A DNA stretch of 64,000 nucleotides from Ferruginibacter sp. (GCA_025963635.1 JAOQAK010000014.1:1-64000); one strand, 5' to 3'; shown: positions 48,019-57,484, numbered from the stretch's first letter. Translations and numbers: made by a program. Notes: generated from the letters alone by a model not told the origin.

Positions 48019-49569
48019 ATGCTAAAGAAAATAATATGTCTTATTTGCCTGTGTGTGAGTGTTACGGTCTATGGCCAGGGCAACAATGTAAAAAAAATTA
48101 ATGATGCAGTCATGTTACGCATCTCCAAAGATGTCTTAAAAGATAAGATTCGCGGGGGCTGGGCCGGCCAAACCATTGGTGTTACTTTCGGCGGCCCTTA
48201 CGAGTTCAGGTTCAATGGAACATTCATACAGGATTACCAACCCCTTGTCTGGCAGGATGGGTCTCTAAAAAAGGCAATGACTGAAAACCCCGGGTTGTAC
48301 GATGATATTTATATGGACCTCACTTTTGTAGATATTTTAGAAAGGGTAGGGTTCGATGCGCCGGTAGATTCTTTTGCCAACTCCTTTGCACACGCAGGGT
48401 ACGACCTTTGGTTTGCTAACCAGGCGGCACGTTACAATATCCTCAATGGTGTTAAGGCGCCTGCTTCCGGCCAGCCACAGCACAACCTTCATGCCGATGC
48501 AATTGATTACCAGATAGAAGCGGATTATTCAGGATTGATGAATCCGGGTATGCCTAATTCAGCTTCTGCGCTCAATGACAAAATAGGCCATATTATGAAC
48601 TATGGAGACGGCTGGTATGGCGGCGTTTTTGTAGGCGCCATGTACAGCATTGCATTTACTTCCAGCGATGTGGCTTTTGTTGTTAGGGAAGCTTTAAAAA
48701 CCATTCCTTCGCAAAGTGAATTTCATCAATGCATCAGTGATGTTATCAAATGGCATAAGCAATACCCTGCGGATTGGAAAGCCACCTGGTTTGAGTTGCA
48801 AAAAAAATGGGCTGAGGATATGGTATGCCCTCAAGGCGTTTTTTCGCCCTTCAATATAGATGCTAAAATTAATGCAGCTTATGTAGTGATGGGCTTATTG
48901 TATGGCAATGGCGATTATACCAAAACGCTGGAGATAGCAACACGTGCCGGGCAGGATGCGGATTGCAATCCTTCTACGGCAGGAGGAGTGTTAGGCACTA
49001 TCATTGGCTTTAACAAGATTCCTGCAAAATGGAAAGCAGGGCTTGCAGGTATTGAAGACATGAATTTTAGCTATACTCATTTATCGCTCAACAGCGTAAA
49101 TGCTATTAGCTACAAACATGCACTGGCAATGATTACAAGAAATGGAGGTAGGATTGAAGATGATTTTGTACTCATTAAAAAGCAGGCACCATCAACAGTA
49201 CGGTTTGAAAAAAGCTTTCCCGGCATTTACCCCATTGCCAAACCTTCTGTTCGTAATAAAGATATAAACGGGTTAACCTTTGATTTTGAAGGCACTGGCT
49301 TTGCGTTGATGGGCCGTGCAGTTAAAAAACAAAAAGATGCTGCGGAATACGAATTTGAGGCAGACCTTTTTATTGACGGCGTAAAAACAGAAACGGGAAA
49401 ATTTCCTACTGGTTTTCGTACCCGCAGACATGAGTTATTTTGGAAATTAGATCTTGCAAGCGGCAAGCACACTGTAAAGATCATAGTAAAAAACCCCGAT
49501 GCCAATTACGATTTAAAGGGAGACGAATATGTGGTATACGATAATAAGCCGCTAGCTGCTGCCAACTAA
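48019..49569 (+). CDS. Exported ADP-ribosylglycohydrolase-family protein
   Basis: A 516-residue secreted or periplasmic member of the ADP-ribosyl(dinitrogen reductase) hydrolase fold. After a signal peptide (ending ...VYGQG) comes DKIRGGWAGQTIGVTFGGP. The metal-binding acidic motifs are YDDIYMDLTFVDIL (Asp95, Asp96, Asp100) and AGQDADCNPSTAGGVLG (Asp313, Asp315). Residues about 390-516 form an extra beta domain typical of Bacteroidota members. Expected role: hydrolysis of N- or O-ribosides (ADP-ribose or nucleoside-like), giving ribose for the kinase of this operon. A degenerate copy of its last about 69 codons lies at 51796-52005. Confidence 0.9.
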   Translation: MLKKIICLICLCVSVTVYGQGNNVKKINDAVMLRISKDVLKDKIRGGWAGQTIGVTFGGPYEFRFNGTFIQDYQPLVWQDGSLKKAMTENPGLYDDIYMDLTFVDILERVGFDAPVDSFANSFAHAGYDLWFANQAARYNILNGVKAPASGQPQHNLHADAIDYQIEADYSGLMNPGMPNSASALNDKIGHIMNYGDGWYGGVFVGAMYSIAFTSSDVAFVVREALKTIPSQSEFHQCISDVIKWHKQYPADWKATWFELQKKWAEDMVCPQGVFSPFNIDAKINAAYVVMGLLYGNGDYTKTLEIATRAGQDADCNPSTAGGVLGTIIGFNKIPAKWKAGLAGIEDMNFSYTHLSLNSVNAISYKHALAMITRNGGRIEDDFVLIKKQAPSTVRFEKSFPGIYPIAKPSVRNKDINGLTFDFEGTGFALMGRAVKKQKDAAEYEFEADLFIDGVKTETGKFPTGFRTRRHELFWKLDLASGKHTVKIIVKNPDANYDLKGDEYVVYDNKPLAAAN

Positions 49570-49592
49570 AAAATACATCTAAAGTTATAAAG

Positions 49593-51755
49593 ATGAAAAA
49601 CCAATGCCTGTTTCTTTTATTCCTGCTGGTCACTATCAGTGGTATTTATGCGCAAATGGGGCCCCGGCAACCAAACCCTCAATTGGCATCTCAGCCAACC
49701 CAGGGCCAGTTACGTGAATTATTTGCCGGCCCTGCTACGCCTGGAGGTTATGCCGTTTGGCTGGATAGCATGCAGCAATGGCGGAATAAATTAAGGGACA
49801 GCCTGCAATTTGATGCCAGCCGGTACCTGCGCCCGGAGCTAAGCTGGACGACTACTACTTTTATGTATGCCCAGGTTATGGCACACGACCGTTATTTGTA
49901 TGACCCTATAAAAAGGGTATATACGGTAGACAGGTATTTGCAGGATGTAACAAAAAGGTATGGCGGACTGGATGGCGTGCTCATCTGGCCGACATACCCC
50001 AACATCGGTGTCGATAACCGTAACCAGCTGGATTATTGGGATGATATGCCCGGTGGAAAAAAAGGTATAGCAACGATGGTGAGCGCTTTTAAAAAAAGAG
50101 GCGTAAGGGTATTTTTTCCTATCATGATATGGGATCATGGAACCCGTAAACTTGAATGGACGATGGCAGTATCATTGACATTGGCCATGAAGGAAATTGG
50201 TGCAGATGGATTGAATGGCGACACCATGTTCGGCGTTACCGAAGATTATAAGGCGGCTTATGATAGCCTTGGTTATACCATTGCATTGCAGCCGGAACTA
50301 AGCCTGAGGAACCTTAAGATGGCAGAATGGAACACAATGAGCTGGGGCTATTTTTGGGAATACGCGAAGATACCGGGAGTAAGCATTTATAAGTGGCTGG
50401 AGCCGCGGCACCAGGTACACATCACCAATCGATGGGTAACCAATAGGACCAACGACCTGCAATACGCTTTCTTCAATGGCATCGGTTATAATACCTGGGA
50501 AAATATCTGGGGTATCTGGAACCAGGTGCCGGAGCGTTATGCGGAAGCCATCAGGAGAATAAGGACAATCTACCAACAGTTTCCCACGATATGGAGCAAT
50601 GCAGGTTGGTCGCCGCATGTGCCTGTTTTACAGCCCGGCATCTTCGCGTCAAAGTTTCCAGGCATCGGGCAAACAGTTTACACGTTTGTAAACCGCGATA
50701 GCATTGATACCAAAGGAAACCAGGTCGAATTGAATGACCAGGAAGGCGCCACATATTTTGATATCTGGAACGGCCTGCCATTGGTTCCGCTGCGTAAAGA
50801 GGGCAAAGTTTATTTATCTTTCCCGATAGAAAAAAATGGCTTTGGTGCCATAGTTGCCATAGCAGCTCCAGCTACCGATCCGTCTTTCAATAATTTTTTG
50901 ATGAAGATGAAAACTTTGTCTGCCAAACCATTACAAAGTTATTCAGCTAACTGGAAAGAGATTCCACAGCGGATAGTGGACATCAAACCAACAAAAAAAA
51001 TAAAGATAGTTCCGCCGGATATGATATTGGTGCCTGCAACAAAAAGCTATAATTTTCAGTCTGTCGGAGTAATGATAGAAGGCAACGAACTACCCAAGGC
51101 AGTCGGCGTGCAGCATCCTTGGGAGGCTCATCCATCCCGCTCTCAAACGCATGTAATGGCCATCGCTTCTTTTTACATCGATGCATATAATGTTACTAAC
51201 AAACAATTCAAAAAATTTCTTGCTGCAACAAATTACCGTCCAAAAGATGACCATAATTTTTTAAAGGATTGGAGCGATGGGAATTATCCTTTAGCAATTG
51301 AAAATGCCCCGGTTACCTGGGTGTCGATAGAAGACGCGAGGGCTTATGCATCCTGGGCTGGCAAGCGGTTGCCGCACGAATGGGAGTGGCAGTATGCGGC
51401 ACAGGGAACCGACGAAAGGCTGTATCCATGGGGGGCAAAAGATTCTACCCGCATGCCTTTGCCAGATACCAGCCTCGACATGCGAAAGCCTACTGCCGTA
51501 AACGCATATCTGCAGGGAGCAAGTTTATTGGGTATAAAAGACCTGGTAGGCAACGTATGGCAATGGACAGACGAATATACAGATGAGCACACCCGTTCAG
51601 CCATCTTGAAAGGAGGCAGTTATTTTCAGGCTAAAACTTCCCGCTGGTATTTTCCGCAGGCTTATGAACTAAATAAATACGGAAAATATCTGCTGATGTC
51701 GCCGGGCCTGGATAGAGCGGCTACAATTGGGTTTCGTTGTGTGTTGGATAAGTAA
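49593..51755 (+). CDS. Exported two-domain protein: unknown N-terminal domain plus FGE-sulfatase-fold domain lacking catalytic Cys
   Basis: A 720-residue protein with signal peptide (LLVTISGIYAQ). Residues about 65-370 look like a (beta/alpha) barrel of glycosidase type (YGGLDGVLIWPTYPNIGVDN, FFPIMIWDHG, GADGLNGDTMFGV), but I do not recognise a family. Residues about 465-718 are a formylglycine-generating-enzyme (SUMF1) fold: MILVPA, FYIDAYNVTNKQFKKFLAAT, PVTWVSIEDARAYASWAGKR, LPHEWEWQYAAQG, DLVGNVWQWTDE, ILKGGSYF and GFRCVLD. The cysteine pair of true FGE (after GGSY, CHRSYC) is replaced by FQAKTSRW, so it cannot make formylglycine that way. It is more likely a ligand-binding or structural module. 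Last gene of the ribose operon. Confidence 0.8.
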   Translation: MKNQCLFLLFLLVTISGIYAQMGPRQPNPQLASQPTQGQLRELFAGPATPGGYAVWLDSMQQWRNKLRDSLQFDASRYLRPELSWTTTTFMYAQVMAHDRYLYDPIKRVYTVDRYLQDVTKRYGGLDGVLIWPTYPNIGVDNRNQLDYWDDMPGGKKGIATMVSAFKKRGVRVFFPIMIWDHGTRKLEWTMAVSLTLAMKEIGADGLNGDTMFGVTEDYKAAYDSLGYTIALQPELSLRNLKMAEWNTMSWGYFWEYAKIPGVSIYKWLEPRHQVHITNRWVTNRTNDLQYAFFNGIGYNTWENIWGIWNQVPERYAEAIRRIRTIYQQFPTIWSNAGWSPHVPVLQPGIFASKFPGIGQTVYTFVNRDSIDTKGNQVELNDQEGATYFDIWNGLPLVPLRKEGKVYLSFPIEKNGFGAIVAIAAPATDPSFNNFLMKMKTLSAKPLQSYSANWKEIPQRIVDIKPTKKIKIVPPDMILVPATKSYNFQSVGVMIEGNELPKAVGVQHPWEAHPSRSQTHVMAIASFYIDAYNVTNKQFKKFLAATNYRPKDDHNFLKDWSDGNYPLAIENAPVTWVSIEDARAYASWAGKRLPHEWEWQYAAQGTDERLYPWGAKDSTRMPLPDTSLDMRKPTAVNAYLQGASLLGIKDLVGNVWQWTDEYTDEHTRSAILKGGSYFQAKTSRWYFPQAYELNKYGKYLLMSPGLDRAATIGFRCVLDK

Positions 51756-51795
51756 GGTATGTGTTTTGCAGATTAGTTCTTGTTTGTAATGGGCT

Positions 51796-52005
51796 GTCTT
51801 TTTTATTGATGGCATAAAAGCAGCAACCGCAAAATTCCCTACCACTTTTCGTACTCGCGGGTATGAGTTATTTTGGAAACTAAATCTTGCAAGCGACAAG
51901 CACACCGACAAGATCATAGTAAAAAACCCTGATATTAATTATGATTTAAAGGGAGATGAATACGTAGTATATGGAAATAAACCAATTATTGCTGTTACCA
52001 ACTGA
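51796..52005 (+). pseudogene. Degenerate duplicate of the ADP-ribosylglycohydrolase C-terminus
   Basis: This 70-codon stretch reads FFIDGIKAATAKFPTTFRTR, then ELFWKLNLAS and KIIVKNPDINYDLKGDEYVV. It parallels the end of the gene at 48019-49569 codon by codon at most positions. A stop (51787) lies just before it, and nothing of the catalytic domain remains. It marks an old tandem duplication of the locus, most of which was lost. Its other side joins the conjugative-element remnant. Confidence 0.9.
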
Positions 52006-52270
52006 CATATGACTTTGTATACCTTCGTTCACTTTTTTCGTGCTTGATGATGAAATAAATCACTTCCGCATATTCAGAGTCTAAGCCATTAGCAGTCACT
52101 AAGACCCTGCACCAAAGAAAAGTACCATTCATAAATAAGGCATTATTTCACCACTCTTATTAAACTTCACATCATAATTGCCTTCTTCATATCCACGCAT
52201 ATAGTCAAACCAGTGCATATTTTACATCTTGTATTAAAGCATACCTACTGTACGACCTATGTTTTAAAAT
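52006..52270. other. Short gene-free stretch with a possible minus-strand protein shard
   Basis: No gene recognised. The minus strand from 52218 opens for 29 codons (MHWFDYMRGYEEGNYDVKFN), and a neighbouring frame is open over 52015-52110. It may be a decayed mobile-element gene, but no family was identified. Confidence 0.3.
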
Positions 52271-53307
52271 TTAGTTCAGCACAAGGGAATCACTTCCCTT
52301 CTTCGCAAAAGCTTCACACAGGTTAAAGCAAGCCTGTGTACGCAGTTGTGCCGTACCGCCGTATAGTAAAGATTTCAATTTGGCTTCATCATTTTTGTAA
52401 CCACGCACGTTTTGGAAATACCCTGTGAGGGCATTATAGGCTCCAAACACGGTTCCTTTTGTGGTTTCCATGGATTGGGCTGAACTGCTCATTGCATACT
52501 CATAAACTTCTTCTGTCATATTTTTATAACAGGTGGACAAATCATCTTCTTTTCCCGCCTGTACATTACGCAATACTTCTTTGTTGGGCACCATCGCTAA
52601 TTGGATCAACTTTTTTATCTCCGGATCAGTAATACGAACTTTCGACCAGTGATTAAAGATATTTTCGAATTCAACAGAAAATTGATTGGAAATCCCCATT
52701 ACCTTAGGGCCTGTTCCAGCCTGTCTTTCGCGTTGGCGGTATGCCGGATTTTAATAGAATTGCTATGGCGCTGCATAGCAGCAGAAAGTGTGTTGGCGCA
52801 AACAATACGGATGGGCGTAAATGCTGCAGTTATACTTCCATACCCGTCATGAGAAGTAGTTAAGAAAAGGTATTTCTCAACCAGGTCGTCTTTGCCCACT
52901 TTTATATAACCGGGAAGTTTGGCGGTTATAAAAATCTTTTCACCTTTCCCCAATGCTCCGGCTGTTTCATATTGGATACCATCTCCTCCAACAATGGCAT
53001 CAAAAAAAGCAAACGCTTCTGTATTTTGCACTACCTCGTAATCTGCCCCCAGCCGGTCACCAAGGATGGCGTTATTATCAGAGCGACAGGTGAAAAAAGA
53101 ATTGTTTGAAATAAGCTCATCACCGTTATCAAGTCGGTGAATATTTGGCCTCTTAATTACTTCGAAATCCAACCCTGCAAATTTCAATGCTTCTTTACTG
53201 GTTGGGTAGTCGGCTATCACTTGCCCCAGCTTGTGCCAGGCTGTTTCTTTTACTGAAAAGAAACTGTGTTGCTGCTTGTCTTCGTTGAAATGAATGTTGT
53301 GTGACAT
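52271..53307 (-). pseudogene. DUF932 (phage/plasmid-like) protein gene, split by a single-base frameshift
   Basis: Two minus-strand frames meet at 52699-52700. The first (53307-52699) gives the N-terminal 201 residues (SFFSVKETAWHKLGQVIADY, GDRLGADYEVVQNTEAFAFF, FTPIRIVCANTL). The second (52699-52271) continues the same protein (NQFSVEFENIFNHWSKVRIT, AMVPNKEVLRNV, FGAYNALTGYFQNVRGYKND). Adding one base at the join (CTAAGG to CTAAAGG) restores LEQALKVMGISNQ. The family occurs on Bacteroidota plasmids and conjugative elements; function unknown. The start is certain from MSHNIHFNEDKQQH. Most likely inactivated, though a sequencing error would look the same. Confidence 0.85.
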
Positions 53308-53996
53308 AATTTTAAAAGTTTAAATGTGAAATGTAAATCGGGCATGCGCCTCGTTCGTTCCATCGTAGCAACCCGGCCTTGAAACAGGATTTTGAAAAAG
53401 CAAGGTTTTTATGAAAATATTTTGTTCACTGTGGAATAAAAGGCGAAGCGGTTTATGCCGCAAGAGCAACGAAAGCGAAGCGTATATTTTCATAAAACCA
53501 ATGGCCAGCCGCAATGCAATGGAGGTGAAGACCTTGCTTTTGCAAAAGCCTGTCAAGAAATTTGCGACAGATCGAATGAATGAGTTTTAATAGATGGCTT
53601 TGAGTAAACGGCCTCTAGAAGTCTTGACTTTTCAAAAGCAGTAATTGTGTTTGGCGAGGCATAGCCGGTCCCGATTCTTTCGGGACGCCAATCTCAATGA
53701 GCAATAGCTTTATCTGGCACAGTTCTCACGGCTTATTTGCCGCAGGCGCATAAAAAATAAGATGGGTGTACTGTGACAGTCTTGAAAATATAATCTTTCT
53801 CGGCAGTTTAGTGATGGTTTATTAGGATGAAAGCGACACACGAGTTAAATATTTAATATTTAGAAGTCAATTCTTTATGGCCGAAAATGCTTTAACAGTT
53901 ATAACTGTCATTACTTTCAACACCTTACTCAACGCCTTTGTAATATCCGCGACATAATTTTTTTCACTTGTTTTGGGTTTGCAAGATCGGGTACTA
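53308..53996. other. Gene-free region between DUF932 and traM remnants
   Basis: About 690 bp without a believable gene. It holds the nested inverted repeat described at 53400-53537, a short CCCGATTCTTTCGGGA hairpin (about 53671-53686), and AT-rich sequence up to the traM fragment. In an intact element this space would hold other conjugation genes, which have been lost. Confidence 0.55.
53400..53537. repeat. Nested inverted repeat in the conjugative-element remnant
   Basis: An outer pair GCAAGGT (53400-53406) and ACCTTGC (53531-53537) encloses an inner perfect 14-bp pair, TTTTATGAAAATAT (53407-53420) and ATATTTTCATAAAA (53484-53497). It lies just upstream of the DUF932 gene. The outer pair recurs at 36991-37121 upstream of the DUF6943 gene. 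Confidence 0.65.
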
Positions 53997-54407
53997 ATGT
54001 TGAAATCAACGCAGGTCCTGGTAGACGGAGCGGTTTTAAAAATGCGCTTACTGAACAATATTTATATCAATGGTCAATTAATTCCAAAGGGTAATTTTCT
54101 TTTTGGCACCGTTTCACTTAATAATGAACGGCTGGAAGTTGTCATCAGTTCTATCAGGGATGCACAATCTCTATTTCCCGTAAAGTTGGAAGTATATGAC
54201 ATGGATGGACTCAAAGGAATCTATATACCGGGTGCAATAACGCGTGATGCCAAACAGTCTACTGACAATGCATTGCAATCAGTAGCACTTAATAGTCTTG
54301 ACCCTTCCATAGGTGCACAGGCCGCAACGGCCGGGATCGAAGCTGCTAAAACATTGTTAAGTAAAAAAGTTAAGCTTATCCGGGTGCAGGTTAAGGGGGG
54401 GGTATAA
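53997..54407 (+). pseudogene. traM: Conjugative transposon protein TraM, C-terminal domain only
   Basis: About 136 residues matching the end of TraM of Bacteroidota conjugative elements: KMRLLNNIYINGQLIPKGNF, LFGTVSLNNERLEVVISSIR, VYDMDGLKGIYIPGAITRDA, AGIEAAKTLLSKKVKLIRVQ. The family is usually much longer, with an N-terminal membrane segment and linker. These are absent and the sequence upstream is non-coding, so this is a deletion remnant. In TraM (VirB10-like) this domain is the periplasmic or outer-membrane part of the mating channel. The traN remnant follows as in intact elements. Confidence 0.85.
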
Positions 54408-54476
54408 GGTACTGCTTAAAAACAATAACCAGCAAGAATAATATCGCTCATCTTTTTAAAATATAAAACATGAAAC

Positions 54477-55797
54477 CACTAGCGTCCTAACGTAATCATA
54501 GTAAAATCAATTGATTACCTTTTAGTTCTTTGAAATCTTGAAGATAATTTTCCTGAAACAGTTGCTGTATCTGGATTTTGGTCAGTAGCGTTATGCTTAA
54601 AACCTGTAGAATTTCATAATTTGTATGTTTGATCTTTAATTTTTCTTTCATGATTGCGACTGTAACATATGCAATTATGGCAGTGTAAATTTGAACTCTA
54701 ACGGCATTGTCGGAGTACCCCAAAAAGATTTTACTTTTAAGTGTTGTTTGATCCATTTAAAAAATAATTCCACCCCCCATCGATACTTATATAGCCTGGC
54801 TATATCTGGCGCCGACAATAAGAAATTGTTAGTGACGAATTCAAATGTATTACAGATTACATCGTCATGATATTTTATCCTTCGAAGCTTGTCAGGATAA
54901 TTTTTACCAGCATAATGATTATTAAGCTTAATTGTTTGGTCGCATAATACACCCGTTGATTTGTCAACCTTGGCTGAATATAATCTTCGGTAATTGGTAT
55001 TATCTTTTAGCCGGGTGACAAAAAAGGCACTGCTTTTATGAATAAGATATAGCCTCTTAAAATCTACGTATCCTTTGTCCAGAACATAATAGCCACCTTG
55101 TTCATATTCGATGATATCCAAAAAGTTGACATCATGAACGGATCCATCGGATATATAAATGAATGTTGGGATATCTGTTTTTACATCATATTGAGTATGC
55201 AACTTTACGGCTCCTTTGTTCTTACGGAACTTGGCCCACCAAAAAACACTTAAGCAGAGATCAATCGTAGTCGAATCAATTGCATATACATTGCCTTCTA
55301 TCTTTAGCTCAAAGTCATTATTGGATGTGCAGACCTTTCTGGCATGTGCGATAAGTATGTATGCATATTCTGCAAAGATTCGCCAGTCCCTGTTTTCATT
55401 GGCATATGCCAAATTTGATTTTGAAATCCCCGTTCCCATGCCCAGATGATACCATTTGTCACGTTGAGTATTCAGGCACATTACAAGATCACTTAGGCTA
55501 TCCCGATTTGCTAATTGACCAAAAAGCATACACATAAGCTGATGCCAACAAGTGAAATGAAGGACTTTGTAATTCCCATTAAACTTCTTTACGCATCCGA
55601 TGAAATCGTTTACAGGAAGAAAGGCAATGACTTGAGCAAACAAAAATTTTCCGTTATTCATGCCGCAAAGTATGACCGATTGGCAGGCTCGGAAAATGCG
55701 ATTTTTGGCTCAAATCGTTTGAAACCTAAAATCTCTTAAAACCTTTATCTATCAAGACTTTCAAAGAACTAATTTATAAAACGTTAGGACGGTAGTG
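54477..55797 (-). mobile_element. IS4-family-like insertion sequence, 1321 bp
   Basis: Both ends are present: CACTAGCGTCCTAACGT at 54477-54493 and, on the other strand, CACTACCGTCCTAACGT at 55797-55781 (16 of 17 identical). A 9-bp direct repeat flanks it. One transposase region fills the interior on the minus strand. The element separates the traM and traN remnants. Ends differing by a single base and an intact target duplication indicate a fairly recent insertion compared with the decay around it. Confidence 0.93.
54496..55661 (-). pseudogene. IS4-type transposase with N-terminal DUF4372-like domain, frameshifted near its end
   Basis: The first frame (55661 to about 54730) gives KFLFAQVIAFLPVNDFIGCV and LMCMLFGQLANRDSLSDL (DUF4372-type N-terminus). 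It then gives the DDE core: YAIDSTTIDLCLSVFWWAKF with the first Asp, DKGYVDFKRLY with the second, and YKYRWGVELFFKWIKQHLK with the YREK-like Glu block. After KVKSF the frame must shift by -1 at TCTTTTTGGGG to continue as FLGYSDNAVRVQIYTAIIAY and on to the stop at 54496. The joined protein would be about 385 residues, the usual length. A lost or gained base in the T-run is the simplest explanation. Programmed frameshifting is possible but the site is not a canonical slippery heptamer. Confidence 0.85.
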
Positions 55798-55799
55798 AC

Positions 55800-56560
55800 A
55801 TGAAACAATTACTTATTTGGGCAAGTATTTGCCTTGCATTTAATCAGGCCACTGCACAGAGCATTGGTATCACAATGGACAAGACAACGAGTCTAGTTTT
55901 CCCTTTTGCCATTAACCATGTCGACCGGGGAACGAAGATGTGTTAGTTCAACCTGTAAAAGAAGCAGATCATATTTTGATGTTGAAAGCCGCAATCAAAA
56001 ATTTTGAACCAACTAACTTAACTGGAGTTACTACTGATGGCAGCATTTATTCATTTCCCGTGAAATATGAAGCTACTCCCGGGTTAATGGTGTATCAGGT
56101 ACCTGAAATGAAAAATGCATCATTGGAAACTTATGCAAACGGAATATTAGATAACCCGCGGATTATGTGGGGTATGCAAGACCGTAGCTGGAATGTTTCA
56201 AGTTGTGTTGCCGGCATTTACATAAAGGACAGGGTTATTTATTACCAACTTAGGTTAACTAATAAAAGTGCTATAGACTATGATATTGATTTTCTTCGGT
56301 TCTATATACGAGATAAAAAGAAAGGCAAGCGAACGGCTATCCAGGAAAATGAAATAATACCACTTTTCATAGGGGGCAACATTACTCAGGTAAAAGCATC
56401 AAACAAAAATATGATTGTAGTTGCTTTAGAGAAGTTTACCATACCAGATGCGAAATATCTTGCCGTTGAAATAAATGAAAAGAATGGTGGCAGGCATTTA
56501 TTTATGAAAGTAAACAATGGCAAAATCATCCGGGCTATTGTGTTGCCTGATTTGAAATAG
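55800..56560 (+). pseudogene. traN: Conjugative transposon protein TraN (DUF4138), frameshifted
   Basis: From ATG 55800 the frame gives a signal peptide (KQLLIWASICLAFNQATAQS) and the conserved start of TraN (TTSLVFPFAINHVDRG). It then hits TAG near 55942. One base lower in frame the protein continues from about 55935: LVQPVKEADHILMLKAA, then NPRIMWGMQDRSWNVSSCVA, LRFYIRDKKKGKRTAIQENE and KYLAVEINEKNGGRHLFMKV. Adding one G after ACG restores RGTEDVLVQ, so a single-base deletion broke it. TraN is a VirB9-like outer-membrane part of the conjugation channel. The IS4-like element sits directly at its start codon and separates it from traM. Confidence 0.88.
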
Positions 56561-56635
56561 CCAGCATGGTGGCTGATGAGAAATCCTTTTAAATAAAGAG
56601 TACTAAAAGATATAATCACTTTAAAAAATAATGTT

Positions 56636-57442
56636 ATGAACGAGAAAAATTTTGATTACCTGAATAAGCAAATGAAGTATACAGGTTTCGGTGAGGGACA
56701 CAGTGATGAACTAAAGGGTAAGATTGAAAAACAAACACCTGAATTCACCATATTTCACCAGCAGGATTTTGGGAAGGACAATACGGTAGCTATGTTACAA
56801 TTCAAGAAATCTGATGACAGCGATATGTATTTTTTCAATCGCTATAACCTGCTTTTAAAAAATGAGCAAGCCACAGAAGCAGCTAAACAGACCTTTTACA
56901 TCAGTAGCAAAGACGACAATATCACGTTGAAGGAAGCTTATAACCTGATGAGCGGTCGGGCAGTAAACAAAGAACTTTCTACCAGGGAAGGTGATAAATA
57001 TAATGCCTGGGTGCAACTTGATTTTAAATCGATTGATAAAAATGGTAATTACGAGACAAAGAAATTTAATCAGAATTATGGTTATGACCTTGAACAAGCG
57101 CTTGCCAAACACCCGATAAAAGAATTGTCTAATGAAGTTGATAAATCAAGGTTAATTGAATCATTGCAAAGAGGAAACCGGCAGTCGGTGACGCTTCAGC
57201 ATGAAGGGAAAGAAAACAAGATTTTTATTGAGGCTGCGCCACAATTCAAATCGTTGAACTTTTATGATGGGGATATGAAACGCGTAAATATACAAACGCT
57301 GTATGAAAAGACAGGTGAAAGGCAAACTGAACAGCAGGCGGCAAAAAAGGAAGCTGTTAAATCTGATAAAGTGGGAGAAGATGACAGCGAAGGTCCGAAG
57401 CAACGGAAGCGAACCCGGAAAAAGAAACAAAGTATTTCCTGA
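56636..57442 (+). CDS. Conserved protein of Bacteroidota conjugative elements, function unknown
   Basis: A 268-residue polar cytoplasmic protein: MNEKNFDYLNKQMKYTGFGE, FTIFHQQDFGKDNTVAMLQF, YLMSGRAV-type YNLMSGRAVNKEL, GYDLEQALAKHPIKEL, and a lysine/arginine-rich tail (GPKQRKRTRKKKQ). Similar genes are common on Bacteroidota plasmids and conjugative transposons next to mobilisation or DNA-processing genes. The basic tail suggests nucleic-acid contact. It is the only long intact gene of the remnant between traN and the excisionase-like gene. Confidence 0.75.
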   Translation: MNEKNFDYLNKQMKYTGFGEGHSDELKGKIEKQTPEFTIFHQQDFGKDNTVAMLQFKKSDDSDMYFFNRYNLLLKNEQATEAAKQTFYISSKDDNITLKEAYNLMSGRAVNKELSTREGDKYNAWVQLDFKSIDKNGNYETKKFNQNYGYDLEQALAKHPIKELSNEVDKSRLIESLQRGNRQSVTLQHEGKENKIFIEAAPQFKSLNFYDGDMKRVNIQTLYEKTGERQTEQQAAKKEAVKSDKVGEDDSEGPKQRKRTRKKKQSIS

Positions 57443-57484
57443 ATGGAAAAATTTTAACCAGCTCCATTGGAATAAATGTGTGTT

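Larger units (their letters stand above)
54468..55806. repeat. 9-bp target-site duplication of the IS4-like element
   Basis: ACATGAAAC occurs at 54468-54476 and again at 55798-55806, immediately outside the two inverted ends. The duplicated bases include the ATG of traN, which shows that the element inserted exactly over that start codon. Confidence 0.95.

Noticed and set aside
49593..51755. Functional formylglycine-generating enzyme for sulfatases
   Set aside because: The catalytic cysteine pair is missing and no sulfatase gene lies in the window.
52690..52710. Programmed frameshift joining the two DUF932 frames
   Set aside because: There is no slippery heptamer at the junction, and three other genes nearby carry similar single-base breaks, so mutation or assembly error is simpler.
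53320..53556. 78-codon minus-strand ORF upstream of the DUF932 gene
   Set aside because: It coincides with the nested inverted repeat, and its product is low in information and unlike any known protein.
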